64,000 bases of DNA from Helicobacter pylori (GTDB lineage Bacteria > Campylobacterota > Campylobacteria > Campylobacterales > Helicobacteraceae): NCBI RefSeq assembly GCF_030062585.1, contig NZ_CP071935.1:1256627-1320626 (forward strand). The letters are read 5' to 3'. Every line of letters begins with the position of its first letter. The first letter of the stretch is position 1. Below the pieces are notes generated by a model. It saw only the letters and a program-made list of their open reading frames with translations, searched no databases and was not told where the DNA came from. Both the position numbers and the translations under genes were made by a program. This document shows, piece after piece, positions 34,215 to 43,994 of the stretch.

Positions 34215-35789
34215 ATGTATCAAGTAGCCATTTGCGACCCCATCCATGCTAAAGGCATTCAAATTTTAGAAGCTCAAAAAGACATTGTTTTGCATGATTA
34301 TTCCAAATGCCCCAAAAAGGAGCTTTTAGAGAAACTCATCCCCATGGATGCGCTCATCACTCGTAGCATGACCCCTATCACAAGCGATTTTTTAAAGCCC
34401 TTAACCCACTTAAAATCCATTGTGAGAGCGGGCGTGGGAGTGGATAATATTGATTTAGAAAGCTGCTCTCAAAAAGGCATTGTGGTGATGAATATCCCTA
34501 CCGCTAACACGATTGCCGCTGTGGAATTAACGATGGCGCATTTGATCAATGCAGTGCGTTCGTTCCCTTGCGCGAACGATCAAATCAAACACCAAAGGTT
34601 ATGGAAAAGAGAAGATTGGTATGGCACGGAATTGAAAAATAAAAAACTAGGAATCATTGGTTTTGGGAATATTGGCTCTAGGGTGGGCATTAGGGCAAAA
34701 GCTTTTGAAATGGAAGTCCTAGCCTATGATCCTTATATCCCTTCTTCAAAAGCCACTGATTTAGGGGTCATTTACACGAAAAATTTTGAAGACATTTTGC
34801 AATGCGATATGATCACTATCCACACCCCCAAAAATAAAGAAACCATTAACATGATAGGCGCTAAAGAGATTGAGCGCATGAAAAAAGGGGTTATTTTGAT
34901 CAATTGCGCTAGGGGTGGGCTTTATAATGAAGACGCTCTTTATGAAGCTTTAGAAAACAAAAAAGTGCGTTGGCTTGGCATTGATGTCTTTTCTAAAGAG
35001 CCTGGCATTCATAACAAACTTTTAGATTTGCCTAATGTGTATGCGACCCCCCATATTGGCGCGAACACTTTAGAATCTCAAGAAGAAATTTCCAAACAGG
35101 CCGCTCAAGGGGTTATGGAATCTTTAAGGGGTTCAAGCCACCCGCATGCTCTAAATTTACCCATGCAAGCTTTTGATGCAAGCGCGAAAGCCTACTTGAA
35201 TTTAGCGCAAAAACTGGGTTATTTTTCCAGTCAAATCCATAAGGGCGTGTGCCAAAAAATTGAACTCAGTCTTTGTGGGGAGATCAACCAATTCAAAGAC
35301 GCCCTTGTAGCCTTTACGCTAGTAGGGGTGTTAAAACCCGTTGTAGGGGATAAAATCAATTACATTAACGCCCCCTTTGTGGCCAAAGAAAGAGGCATTG
35401 AGATTAAAGTTAGCCTTAAAGAAAGCGCTTCGCCCTATAAAAACATGCTCTCTTTAACCCTCAATGCGGCTAATGGCGCAATCAGTGTGAGCGGCACGGT
35501 GTTTGAAGAAGATATTTTAAAACTCACTGAGATCGATGGGTTTCATATTGATATAGAGCCAAAAGGTAAAATGCTTCTATTTAGGAATACGGATATTCCA
35601 GGCGTTATTGGGAGCGTGGGGAATGCGTTCGCTAGGCATGGTATTAACATCGCTGATTTTCGTTTGGGGCGCAACACGCAAAAAGAAGCTTTAGCGCTCA
35701 TTATTGTAGATGAAGAAGTTTCTTTGGAAGTTTTAGAAGAGCTTAAAAACATTCCTGCATGCTTAAGCGTTCATTATGTGGTTATTTAA
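34215..35789 (+). CDS. serA: D-3-phosphoglycerate dehydrogenase
   Basis: 524 residues, the long type with intervening and ACT domains. NAD-binding motif LGIIGFGNIGSRVG, catalytic Arg in INCARGGL, and His in TPHIGANT; C-terminal ACT domain (PGVIGSVGNAFARHGINIADF in part) for serine feedback. First step of serine synthesis from 3-phosphoglycerate. Transcribed with the upstream small protein and followed after 9 bp by the UbiD-like gene. Recalled as HP0397. Confidence 0.97.
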   Translation: MYQVAICDPIHAKGIQILEAQKDIVLHDYSKCPKKELLEKLIPMDALITRSMTPITSDFLKPLTHLKSIVRAGVGVDNIDLESCSQKGIVVMNIPTANTIAAVELTMAHLINAVRSFPCANDQIKHQRLWKREDWYGTELKNKKLGIIGFGNIGSRVGIRAKAFEMEVLAYDPYIPSSKATDLGVIYTKNFEDILQCDMITIHTPKNKETINMIGAKEIERMKKGVILINCARGGLYNEDALYEALENKKVRWLGIDVFSKEPGIHNKLLDLPNVYATPHIGANTLESQEEISKQAAQGVMESLRGSSHPHALNLPMQAFDASAKAYLNLAQKLGYFSSQIHKGVCQKIELSLCGEINQFKDALVAFTLVGVLKPVVGDKINYINAPFVAKERGIEIKVSLKESASPYKNMLSLTLNAANGAISVSGTVFEEDILKLTEIDGFHIDIEPKGKMLLFRNTDIPGVIGSVGNAFARHGINIADFRLGRNTQKEALALIIVDEEVSLEVLEELKNIPACLSVHYVVI

Positions 35790-35798
35790 GGTAGTTGG

Positions 35799-37649
35799 AT
35801 GCGAGATTTTTTAAAGCTTTTAAAAAAGCATAATGAATTAGAAGTCATTGACACCCCCCTTGAAGTGGATTTAGAAATCGCTCATCTGGCCTATATAGAA
35901 GCGAAAAAACCTAATGGGGGCAAAGCCCTTTTATTCACGCAACCCATAAGAAAAGAGCATGACCAAATCAAAACCTTTGGCATGCCGGTTTTAATGAACG
36001 CTTTTGGCTCTTTCAAACGCTTGGAGCTTTTGTTAAAAACCCCCATAGAAAGCCTGCAACAACGCATGCAAGCTTTCTTGCACTTTAACGCTCCTAAAAA
36101 TTTCACTGAGGGTTTGAAAGTCTTAAAAGATTTATGGGATTTAAGACACATTTTCCCTAAAAAAACCACTCGCCCTAAAGATCTCATTATCAAGCAAGAT
36201 AAAGAAGTCAATTTGTTGGATCTACCCGTTTTAAAAACTTGGGAAAAAGATGGCGGGTCTTTTATCACTATGGGGCAAGTCTATACCCAAAGCTTGGATC
36301 ATAAAAAAAAGAATTTAGGCATGTACCGCTTGCAAGTTTATGATAAAAACCATTTAGGCTTGCACTGGCAAATCCATAAAGACTCCCAACTCTTTTTCCA
36401 CGAATACGCTAAGGCTAAAGTCAAAATGCCTGTCAGTATCGCTATTGGCGGGGATTTGCTCTACACATGGTGCGCGACAGCCCCCTTACCTTATGGGGTT
36501 TATGAACTCATGCTTTATGGGTTTATGAGAGAAAAAAAAGTGCGCGTGATGCCATGCTTGAGCAATCCTTTGAGCGTGCCAAGCGACTGCGACATTGTGA
36601 TAGAAGGGTTTGTGGATTGCGAAAAGTTAGAGCTTGAAGGGCCTTTTGGGGATCACACTGGCTATTACACCCCTATTGAGCCTTACCCTGTTTTAGAAGT
36701 CAAAACCATTAGCTATAAAAAAGATTCCATTTACCTAGCCACTGTGGTGGGTAAGCCTCCTTTAGAAGACAAATACATGGGGTATTTGACTGAACGCTTG
36801 TTCTTGCCTTTGCTCCAAATGAACGCTCCCAATCTCATAGATTATTACATGCCAGAAAATGGGGTGTTTCATAATTTGATTTTAGCCAAAATACACACGC
36901 GCTATAACGCTCATGCCAAACAAGTCATGCATGCTTTTTGGGGCGTGGGGCAGATGAGCTTTGTCAAGCATGCGATTTTTGTCAATGAAGACGCTCCTAA
37001 TCTAAGGGACACCAACGCTATCATTGAGTATATACTAGAGAATTTTTCTAAAGAAAACGCGCTCATCTCTCAAGGCATATGCGACGCCTTAGATCATGCA
37101 AGCCCTGAATACGCTATGGGGGGGAAACTCGGTATTGATGCGACTTCTAAAAGCAATACCCCCTACCCCACGCTTTTAAACGATAGTGCCTTATTAGCGC
37201 TTTTACAAGATAAAATGCAAAATATCGTTCTTTTGAAGCAATATTACCCGCACACTCGTAACCCCATTTGCGTCATTAGCGTGGAAAAGAAAGACAAAAG
37301 CGTCATTGAATTGGCTAAAAACTTGCTCGGTTTTGAAGAGCATTTACGCATTGTCATCTTTGTAGAGCATACCAGCAACGATTTGAACAACCCTTACATG
37401 CTGTTATGGCGCATCGTTAATAATATTGATGCCAAGCGCGATATTCTCACCTCTAAACATTGTTTTTTTATAAACGCTACCAATAAGGGCGTTATGGACA
37501 AACATTTTAGAGAATGGCCCACCGAAACCAATTGCTCCATGGAAGTCATAGAAAATTTGAAAAAGAAAGGGCTTTTAAAAGATTTTGAAACTTTAAATCA
37601 AAAATTCCACCTCACGCATTCTTTCAGCACGCACAAAGAAGATCTATAA
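35799..37649 (+). CDS. UbiD-family prenylated-FMN decarboxylase (futalosine menaquinone route)
   Basis: 616 residues. UbiD hallmark segments: GMYRLQVYDKNHLGLHWQIH, SIAIGGDLLY, the catalytic Glu-Arg-Glu network in DCEKLELEGPFGDHTGYY, and LTERLFLPLL. Bacteria of this group lack ubiquinone and make menaquinone-6 from futalosine; the UbiD homologue there (MqnL) is proposed to decarboxylate the prenylated naphthoate. That role is inferred from the pathway, not from the sequence alone. It needs prenylated FMN from a UbiX-type enzyme encoded elsewhere. Recalled as HP0396. Confidence 0.88.
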   Translation: MRDFLKLLKKHNELEVIDTPLEVDLEIAHLAYIEAKKPNGGKALLFTQPIRKEHDQIKTFGMPVLMNAFGSFKRLELLLKTPIESLQQRMQAFLHFNAPKNFTEGLKVLKDLWDLRHIFPKKTTRPKDLIIKQDKEVNLLDLPVLKTWEKDGGSFITMGQVYTQSLDHKKKNLGMYRLQVYDKNHLGLHWQIHKDSQLFFHEYAKAKVKMPVSIAIGGDLLYTWCATAPLPYGVYELMLYGFMREKKVRVMPCLSNPLSVPSDCDIVIEGFVDCEKLELEGPFGDHTGYYTPIEPYPVLEVKTISYKKDSIYLATVVGKPPLEDKYMGYLTERLFLPLLQMNAPNLIDYYMPENGVFHNLILAKIHTRYNAHAKQVMHAFWGVGQMSFVKHAIFVNEDAPNLRDTNAIIEYILENFSKENALISQGICDALDHASPEYAMGGKLGIDATSKSNTPYPTLLNDSALLALLQDKMQNIVLLKQYYPHTRNPICVISVEKKDKSVIELAKNLLGFEEHLRIVIFVEHTSNDLNNPYMLLWRIVNNIDAKRDILTSKHCFFINATNKGVMDKHFREWPTETNCSMEVIENLKKKGLLKDFETLNQKFHLTHSFSTHKEDL

Positions 37650-37671
37650 AGAATAGCCATAAAGAAGGATT

Positions 37672-38340
37672 ATGTTAGATTATCGCCAAAGGATTGATGC
37701 TCTCATCACCAAAATAGAAAAGGCTCGCACCGCCTATTCAAGACACCACATTGTCAAAATCGTGGCTGTTTCAAAAAACGCTTCCCTAGAAGCTATCCAA
37801 CATTACTACAACTGCTCTCAAAGGGCTTTTGGAGAAAATAAAGTTCAAGATTTAAAAATTAAAATGCATTCTTTAGAGCATTTGCCCCTTGAATGGCACA
37901 TGATAGGCTCTTTACAAGAAAATAAAATCAATGCGCTTTTGAGTTTAAAGCCCGCTCTTTTGCATTCTTTAGACTCTTTAAAACTCGCTTTGAAGATAGA
38001 AAAGCGTTGCGAAATATTGGGCGTCAATTTAAACGCTCTTTTACAGGTTAATAGCGCATATGAGAAAAGTAAAAGCGGGGTAATGCCTGAAGAAACGCTA
38101 GAAACTTATTCTCAAATCAGTGAAACTTGCAAGCACCTCAAGCTTAAGGGGCTGATGTGTATAGGGGCGCACACCGATGATGAAAAGAAAATTGAAAAAT
38201 CCTTTATCACCACCAAAAAGCTTTTTGACCAAATAAAAAATGCGAGCGTTCTTTCAATGGGCATGAGTTGTGATTTTGAATTAGCGATTGCTTGCGGGGC
38301 GAATCTTTTAAGGATTGGCTCTTTTTTGTTCAAAGAGTAA
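37672..38340 (+). CDS. PLP homeostasis protein (YggS/PLPBP)
   Basis: 222 residues. Fold type III alanine-racemase-like barrel without a C-terminal domain. PLP lysine in IVAVSKNAS (Lys35), FGENKVQD, WHMIGSLQENK and the phosphate-binding MGMSCDFELAIACGANLLRIGS region (in part). The family binds PLP and balances B6 vitamers and amino-acid pools; it has no known catalytic activity. Its stop codon is followed after one base by the metallophosphoesterase ATG. Recalled as HP0395. Confidence 0.95.
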   Translation: MLDYRQRIDALITKIEKARTAYSRHHIVKIVAVSKNASLEAIQHYYNCSQRAFGENKVQDLKIKMHSLEHLPLEWHMIGSLQENKINALLSLKPALLHSLDSLKLALKIEKRCEILGVNLNALLQVNSAYEKSKSGVMPEETLETYSQISETCKHLKLKGLMCIGAHTDDEKKIEKSFITTKKLFDQIKNASVLSMGMSCDFELAIACGANLLRIGSFLFKE

Positions 38341-38341
38341 G

Positions 38342-39100
38342 ATGCTAGAAACTTATGCGCTTAAAAATGGGGCTGTTTTTATCTCTGATGCGCATTTTTT
38401 GCCTGAAAGCCCTCATTTAATCCATACGCTTCAAGAACTTTTAAGCGCCAAACCTCCACAAGTCTTTTTCATGGGCGATATTTTCCATGTTCTTGTGGGC
38501 TATTTACCCCTAGATAAAGAGCAGCAAAAAATCATTGATCTAATCCATGCGTTAAGCGAAATTTCACAAGTCTTTTATTTTGAAGGCAACCATGATTTTT
38601 CCATGCGTTTTGTATTCAATTCCAAAGTAGTAGTTTTTGAGCGCCAAAACCAACCCGTATTATTCCAATACGATAACAAACGCTTTTTACTAGCCCATGG
38701 GGATTTATTCACTACTAAGGCGTATGAATTTTACATCACGCAACTCACTTCCACTTGGGCTAGATTTTTTCTAACTTTTTTAAATTTATTAAGTTTTAAA
38801 ACCTTATACCCTTTTTTGAAAAAACTCATTTATCAAAAACCCGTCCGCCTTTGGGAATTAGAGCCAAAAGAATTAAAAGCCTTTATTGAAAAGCGCCTAA
38901 AAGCCTATCAAAACTATATTAAAGATCTCAACATTGATAGCATTGACGGCATTATAGAGGGGCATTTTCATCTCAAAAGCGGTGTAAAAATCCCCTTGAA
39001 TGCGCCGATTTATTGCCCACTGCCTTCCTTTTATTACGAACAAAGCCTTTTTAAGGTATCATCAAGCGTTTTAGAACCATCTCAAAATAAGGACGCCTAA
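38342..39100 (+). CDS. Calcineurin-like metallophosphoesterase, LpxH-like
   Basis: 252 residues from the ATG at 38342, one base after the YggS stop; the in-frame ATG at 38315 lies inside the previous gene. Full metal-binding set: FISDAHFLP (D-x-H), FMGDIFHV, EGNHDFSM, AHGDLF and EGHFHLKSG. UDP-2,3-diacylglucosamine hydrolase (LpxH) cleaves UDP-diacylglucosamine to lipid X in lipid A synthesis; the overall pattern fits LpxH, and no LpxI is seen here. Catalytic residues are intact. Other metallophosphoesterases are possible. Recalled as HP0394. Confidence 0.82.
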   Translation: MLETYALKNGAVFISDAHFLPESPHLIHTLQELLSAKPPQVFFMGDIFHVLVGYLPLDKEQQKIIDLIHALSEISQVFYFEGNHDFSMRFVFNSKVVVFERQNQPVLFQYDNKRFLLAHGDLFTTKAYEFYITQLTSTWARFFLTFLNLLSFKTLYPFLKKLIYQKPVRLWELEPKELKAFIEKRLKAYQNYIKDLNIDSIDGIIEGHFHLKSGVKIPLNAPIYCPLPSFYYEQSLFKVSSSVLEPSQNKDA

Positions 39101-39104
39101 ATCT

Positions 39105-40043
39105 ATGGCAGAAAAAACAGCTAACGATTTAAAATTGAGTGAGATAGAACTCGTGGATTTTCGTATTTATGGCATGCAAGAGGGCGTCCCTTATGAGGGG
39201 ATTTATGGCATCAATGTGGCTAAAGTCCAAGAAATCATCCCCATGCCCACCCTTTTTGAATACCCCACGAATTTGGATTACATCATCGGCGTGTTTGATT
39301 TGCGCTCCATAATCATTCCGCTTATTGATTTGGCTAAATGGATAGGGATTGTCCCGGATAAAAGCAAAGAAAATGAAAAAATCGTCATTATCACTGAATT
39401 TAACAACGTTAAAATGGGCTTTTTAGTCCATTCGGCTAGGCGTATCAGGCGCATTAGCTGGAAAGATGTGGAGCCTGCATCCTTTAGCGCATCCAATAAC
39501 ATCAATAAAGAAAATATCACCGGCACCACGCGCATTGAAAACGATCAAACCCTACTCATTTTGGATTTAGAAAGCATTTTAGACGATTTAAAGCTTAATG
39601 AAGACGCTAAAAGCGCTAAGGAAGCCACCACCAAACAGCATTTTGAAGGCGAAGTGTTGTTTTTAGACGATAGCAGAACGGCGAGGAAAACCTTAAAAAA
39701 CCATTTAAGCAAATTGGGTTTTAGCATCACGGAAGCTGTGGATGGGGAAGATGGGTTGAACAAATTAGAAATGCTATTCAAAAAATACGGGGACGATTTG
39801 AGGAAGCATTTGAAATTCATTATTTCAGATGTTGAAATGCCTAAAATGGATGGCTATCATTTCTTATTCAAGCTCCAAAAAGACCCTAGGTTCGCTTATA
39901 TTCCTGTGATTTTCAATTCTTCTATTTGCGATAATTACAGCGCTGAAAGGGCTAAAGAAATGGGGGCTGTAGCGTATTTAGTCAAGTTTGACGCAGAAAA
40001 ATTCACCGAAGAAATTTCTAAGATTTTAGACAAGAATGCGTAA
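39105..40043 (+). CDS. cheV3: CheV chemotaxis adaptor (CheW-receiver fusion)
   Basis: 312 residues. CheW-like domain at about 20-170 (EIIPMPTLFEYPTNLDYIIGVFDLR in part), joined to a receiver domain with VLFLDDSRTARKT acidic pair and the phosphorylation site IISDVEMPKMDGY. The second fusion protein of the cluster; H. pylori has three CheV proteins and this one (HP0393) lies beside cheA, as recalled. It couples receptors to CheA and adjusts adaptation; H. pylori lacks CheR/CheB as far as I know. It is 57 bp upstream of cheA. Confidence 0.94.
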   Translation: MAEKTANDLKLSEIELVDFRIYGMQEGVPYEGIYGINVAKVQEIIPMPTLFEYPTNLDYIIGVFDLRSIIIPLIDLAKWIGIVPDKSKENEKIVIITEFNNVKMGFLVHSARRIRRISWKDVEPASFSASNNINKENITGTTRIENDQTLLILDLESILDDLKLNEDAKSAKEATTKQHFEGEVLFLDDSRTARKTLKNHLSKLGFSITEAVDGEDGLNKLEMLFKKYGDDLRKHLKFIISDVEMPKMDGYHFLFKLQKDPRFAYIPVIFNSSICDNYSAERAKEMGAVAYLVKFDAEKFTEEISKILDKNA

Positions 40044-40060
40044 TTTTTTTTATAAAATTG

Positions 40061-40066
40061 TAAAAT
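40061..40066 (+). promoter_or_regulatory. Possible -10 box upstream of cheA
   Basis: TAAAAT preceded by TTG in the 56-bp AT-rich gap between cheV and cheA, 34 bp before the cheA ATG. Confidence 0.35.
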
Positions 40067-40099
40067 ACTCTTATCTCAAACGCTAAAAAGGGGTTTTAA

Positions 40100-42520
40100 A
40101 TGGATGATTTGCAAGAAATAATGGAAGACTTCTTGATTGAAGCCTTTGAAATGAACGAGCAGTTGGATCAGGATCTGGTGGAATTAGAGCATAACCCTGA
40201 AGATTTGGACTTGCTCAATCGCATTTTTAGAGTCGCCCACACCATTAAAGGCTCTAGCTCGTTTTTGAATCTTAATATTCTCACGCACCTCACGCACAAC
40301 ATGGAAGATGTCTTAAATCGCGCCAGAAAGGGCGAAATCAAAATCACGCCGGATATTATGGATGTCGTGTTGCGCTCCATTGATTTGATGAAAACTTTAC
40401 TCGTAACGATTAGAGATACCGGCTCGGATACCAATAACGGCAAGGAAAACGAGATTGAAGAAGCGGTCAAACAGCTTCAAGCCATTACGAGCCAAAATTT
40501 AGAGGGCGCTAAAGAAAGGACTAAAGAAGCCCCCAAAAAAGAAAATAAAGAAGAAGTGAAAGAAGAAGCGAAAGAAGAAATTAAAGAAAACAAGGCAAAA
40601 GCCCCTACTGCAGAAAACACATCAAGCGATAACCCGCTAGCCGATGAGCCGGATTTGGATTACGCTAACATGAGCGCTGAAGAAGTGGAAGCGGAAATTG
40701 AACGCCTGCTGAACAAACGCCAAGAAGCCGATAAAGAGCGAAGAGCTCAAAAAAAACAAGAAGCCAAACAAGAAGTTACCCCAACAAAAGAAGCCCCTAA
40801 AACAGAAACCCCCAAAGCCCCTAAAACCGAAACTAAAGCTAAGGCTAAAGCCGATACTGAAGAAAATAAAGCCCCCTCTATTGGCGTGGAGCAAACCGTT
40901 AGGGTGGATGTGCGCCGCTTGGATCACTTGATGAATTTAATCGGTGAGCTTGTGTTAGGCAAGAATCGCTTGATTAGAATCTATAGCGATGTGGAAGAAC
41001 GCTATGATGGGGAAAAGTTTTTAGAGGAATTAAACCAGGTGGTCTCTTCTATTTCAGCGGTAACGACAGACTTGCAACTTGCGGTGATGAAAACCCGGAT
41101 GCAACCAGTGGGCAAAGTGTTCAATAAATTCCCTCGCATGGTAAGGGATTTGAGCCGGGAATTAGGCAAGAGCATTGAATTAATCATTGAAGGCGAAGAA
41201 ACCGAATTAGACAAATCCATTGTAGAAGAGATTGGCGATCCGCTCATTCACATTATCCGCAACTCATGCGATCATGGGATTGAGCCTTTAGAAGAAAGAA
41301 GAAGGCTTAACAAGCCTGAAACCGGTAAAGTGCAATTGAGCGCGTATAATGAGGGTAACCACATTGTGATTAAAATCTCTGATGATGGCAAGGGGTTAGA
41401 CCCTGTGATGCTTAAAGAAAAAGCGATTGAAAAAGGGGTGATTAGCGAAAGAGACGCTGAAGGCATGAGCGATAGGGAAGCGTTTAACCTCATTTTCAAG
41501 CCAGGCTTTTCTACCGCAAAAGTCGTTTCCAATGTTTCAGGCAGGGGTGTTGGCATGGATGTGGTGAAAACCAATATTGAAAAGCTCAATGGGATCATTG
41601 AAATTGATTCAGAAGTGGGGGTAGGCACGACTCAAAAGCTTAAAATCCCTCTCACTTTGGCTATCATTCAAGCTTTACTCGTGGGCGTTCAAGAAGAATA
41701 TTACGCTATCCCGCTTTCTTCGGTTTTAGAAACCGTGCGTATCAGCCAAGATGAAATCTACACCGTTGATGGCAAGAGCGTGTTGCGCTTGAGAGATGAG
41801 GTGCTTTCTTTGGTGCGCCTTTCTGATATTTTTAAAGTGGATGCTATTTTGGAATCCAACTCAGATGTGTATGTGGTCATCATTGGCTTGGCTGATCAAA
41901 AAATTGGCGTGATCGTGGATTATTTAATCGGTCAAGAAGAAGTGGTCATTAAATCTTTAGGTTACTATCTTAAAAACACTAGAGGCATTGCTGGCGCTAC
42001 GGTGAGAGGCGATGGGAAAATCACTCTTATTGTAGATGTGGGAGCGATGATGGATATGGCAAAAAGCATCAAGGTCAATATCACTACCTTGATGAACGAA
42101 TCCGAAAACACGAAGAGCAAAAATTCCCCTAGCGATTATATTGTCTTAGCGATTGATGACAGCAGCACGGATAGAGCGATTATCCGCAAATGTTTAAAAC
42201 CATTAGGCATCACGCTTTTAGAGGCCACTAACGGGTTAGAGGGCTTAGAAATGCTTAAAAATGGCGATAAGATTCCGGACGCTATTTTAGTGGATATTGA
42301 AATGCCTAAAATGGACGGCTACACTTTCGCTTCTGAAGTGCGCAAATACAATAAATTCAAAAACCTGCCTTTGATTGCAGTAACCAGTCGGGTAACTAAA
42401 ACCGATAGGATGCGCGGCGTTGAATCCGGCATGACTGAATACATCACCAAACCTTATAGCGGCGAGTATTTAACCACCGTAGTGAAGCGCAGTATTAAAT
42501 TAGAAGGAGACCAATCGTGA
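40100..42520 (+). CDS. cheA: Histidine kinase CheA with C-terminal receiver (CheA-CheY fusion)
   Basis: 806 residues. HPt domain with the phosphorylated His47 (RVAHTIKGSSSF), then two low-complexity stretches: a Lys/Glu-rich run around 145-175 and a Lys/Thr/Pro/Ala-rich run around 220-260. Dimerisation domain, ATPase with N box HIIRNSCDHGIEP, G boxes DDGKGLDP and GRGVGMDVV, and a CheW-like regulatory domain follow. The extra C-terminal receiver (from about 680) has DDSSTDRAI and VDIEMPKMDGY. This is the phospho-sink or relay domain of H. pylori CheA. Overlaps cheW by 4 bp (GTGA). Recalled as HP0392. Confidence 0.97.
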   Translation: MDDLQEIMEDFLIEAFEMNEQLDQDLVELEHNPEDLDLLNRIFRVAHTIKGSSSFLNLNILTHLTHNMEDVLNRARKGEIKITPDIMDVVLRSIDLMKTLLVTIRDTGSDTNNGKENEIEEAVKQLQAITSQNLEGAKERTKEAPKKENKEEVKEEAKEEIKENKAKAPTAENTSSDNPLADEPDLDYANMSAEEVEAEIERLLNKRQEADKERRAQKKQEAKQEVTPTKEAPKTETPKAPKTETKAKAKADTEENKAPSIGVEQTVRVDVRRLDHLMNLIGELVLGKNRLIRIYSDVEERYDGEKFLEELNQVVSSISAVTTDLQLAVMKTRMQPVGKVFNKFPRMVRDLSRELGKSIELIIEGEETELDKSIVEEIGDPLIHIIRNSCDHGIEPLEERRRLNKPETGKVQLSAYNEGNHIVIKISDDGKGLDPVMLKEKAIEKGVISERDAEGMSDREAFNLIFKPGFSTAKVVSNVSGRGVGMDVVKTNIEKLNGIIEIDSEVGVGTTQKLKIPLTLAIIQALLVGVQEEYYAIPLSSVLETVRISQDEIYTVDGKSVLRLRDEVLSLVRLSDIFKVDAILESNSDVYVVIIGLADQKIGVIVDYLIGQEEVVIKSLGYYLKNTRGIAGATVRGDGKITLIVDVGAMMDMAKSIKVNITTLMNESENTKSKNSPSDYIVLAIDDSSTDRAIIRKCLKPLGITLLEATNGLEGLEMLKNGDKIPDAILVDIEMPKMDGYTFASEVRKYNKFKNLPLIAVTSRVTKTDRMRGVESGMTEYITKPYSGEYLTTVVKRSIKLEGDQS

Positions 42521-43014
42521 GCAACCAATTAAAAGATTTATTTGAAAGACAAAAAGAAGCTAATGCAGGTTCTAAACAAGAAGACAATGAAGAAATTTTG
42601 CAATTCATTGGCTTTATTATTGGCGATGAAGAATACGCCATTCCTATTTTGAATATTTTAGAAATCGTCAAACCCATTGGTTACACACGAGTCCCTGAGA
42701 CCCCAAACTATGTGCTTGGCGTGTTCAATTTAAGGGGTAATGTCTTCCCGTTGATCAGCTTGCGCCTAAAATTCGGCTTGAAAGCTGAAAAGCAAAACAA
42801 AGACACTCGTTATTTGGTGGTGCGCCATAACGATCAGATCGCTGGGTTTTTCATAGATCGCTTAACTGAAGCCATTCGCATCAAGCAAACGGATATTGAC
42901 CCGGTGCCAGAAACTTTGAGCGATAACAACAATCTAACTTATGGCATTGGGAAACAAAACGACAGACTCGTAACCATTTTAAGAGTGGAAGAAATCTTAA
43001 AAAAAGACTTTTAA
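42517..43014 (+). CDS. cheW: CheW chemotaxis coupling protein
   Basis: 165 residues, GTG start embedded in the cheA stop (GTGA), with GGAGA upstream. CheW beta-barrel motifs: EYAIPILNILEIVKPIGYTRVPE in part, NYVLGVFNLRGNVFPLISL, and the closing DPVPETLSDNNNLTYGIG. Bridges receptors and CheA and completes the cheV-cheA-cheW set. The basic N-terminus (LKDLFERQKEANAG) is unstructured-looking. Recalled as HP0391. Confidence 0.96.
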   Translation: MSNQLKDLFERQKEANAGSKQEDNEEILQFIGFIIGDEEYAIPILNILEIVKPIGYTRVPETPNYVLGVFNLRGNVFPLISLRLKFGLKAEKQNKDTRYLVVRHNDQIAGFFIDRLTEAIRIKQTDIDPVPETLSDNNNLTYGIGKQNDRLVTILRVEEILKKDF

Positions 43015-43062
43015 AACCTTTTCTATCAAACCCTTATAGGCTTTGAGAAAGACTTATTCCAT

Positions 43063-43086
43063 TAAAAAGCTTGATTTTAGTCAAGC
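43063..43086 (-). terminator. Possible terminator of tpx
   Basis: On the minus strand GCTTGA pairs with TCAAGC (43069-43086) and is followed by TTTTT. It lies about 190 bp beyond the tpx stop, so the tpx mRNA would have a long 3' end, convergent with cheW. Confidence 0.45.
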
Positions 43087-43271
43087 GTCTCTTATAATGC
43101 ACTAAAAACAGAGTCTTTTTTAATCTTTTCTTTTAAAAATAGCGTGAAAATTTTTTAAGTGGATTAAAAAGAATCTCTCATTTTTTAGTTTTTATCACTA
43201 ACGCTTTTTAACAAGTGGGGCTTTTTGCGTTGAGATTCACTAAATTGTAGCCCCCTCCTTTTAAGGATCTC

Positions 43272-43772
43272 CTATTTCAACACTTTTAAAAGCGCTTCAT
43301 AATTGGGCTCTTCTAAAATGTTTTGAACGATTTCTTTATAGATAACCACTCCCTTATCATCAAGAACAAACACCGATCGAGCGAGTAAGCCTTGAAAAGA
43401 GCCTTTGCCCAACAACACGCCGTAATTTTCCCCAAAAGCCTTATACCTAAAATCGCTTAAGATTCTTAAGTCCTTAATGCCTTCAGCACCGCAAATTTGC
43501 CCTTGAGAAAAAGGTAAGTCCATAGAAATAACGCTAAAACTCACAGAAGGCAGTTTACCGGCTTGCTCATTGAAGTGTTTGGCTTGGAGCAAGCAAACCG
43601 ATCCGGTTAGACTAGGAAGCGCGCTAACGACTTGAAAACGCACGCCTTGCTTCAACAAATTGACTTCTTGCAAATCGCCATTGACCAATTTCACATCAGG
43701 GGCTTTATCGCCCACTTTTAAGGTTTTCCCTTCTAATTGATATGTTTCTTCTTTAAAAGTAACTTTTTGCAT
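43272..43772 (-). CDS. tpx: Thiol peroxidase
   Basis: 166 residues, the usual Tpx length. Peroxidatic Cys60 in SLTGSVCLLQA and resolving Cys94 in GQICGAEG, the atypical 2-Cys arrangement. Starts with KVTFKEETYQLEGKTLKVGD-type Tpx N-terminus. Reduces hydrogen and alkyl peroxides with thioredoxin in the cytoplasm. Divergent from sodB across a 222-bp AT-rich region; the two oxidative-stress genes may share control elements there. Recalled as HP0390 (tagD). Both cysteines are intact. Confidence 0.96.
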   Translation of the reverse strand: MQKVTFKEETYQLEGKTLKVGDKAPDVKLVNGDLQEVNLLKQGVRFQVVSALPSLTGSVCLLQAKHFNEQAGKLPSVSFSVISMDLPFSQGQICGAEGIKDLRILSDFRYKAFGENYGVLLGKGSFQGLLARSVFVLDDKGVVIYKEIVQNILEEPNYEALLKVLK

Positions 43773-43961
43773 GGTTAAATCCTTTCTAATGAATTGCTAT
43801 ATTGCGTTAGAATAATAGTCCATTAAGATTAACTTTCAAAAAATTTAAAAAAAATTTGTTTAAAAAGTCGTTTTCATTTTAAAAAACCCCTTAAAATCTA
43901 CAAAATTTGCATAACGATCCATTTTTAAGAAAAGATTTACCAAAAAGTATTAAAAAATGAT

Positions 43962-43967
43962 TACAAT
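43962..43967 (+). promoter_or_regulatory. -10 box of sodB
   Basis: TACAAT about 28 bp before the sodB ATG, with an A/T-rich upstream region (43830-43960). In H. pylori sodB is known to be repressed by iron-free Fur binding over this promoter; the operator itself cannot be delimited by eye. Confidence 0.55.
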
Positions 43968-43994
43968 ACGGCTATCTGATCACAAGGAGAAAAC

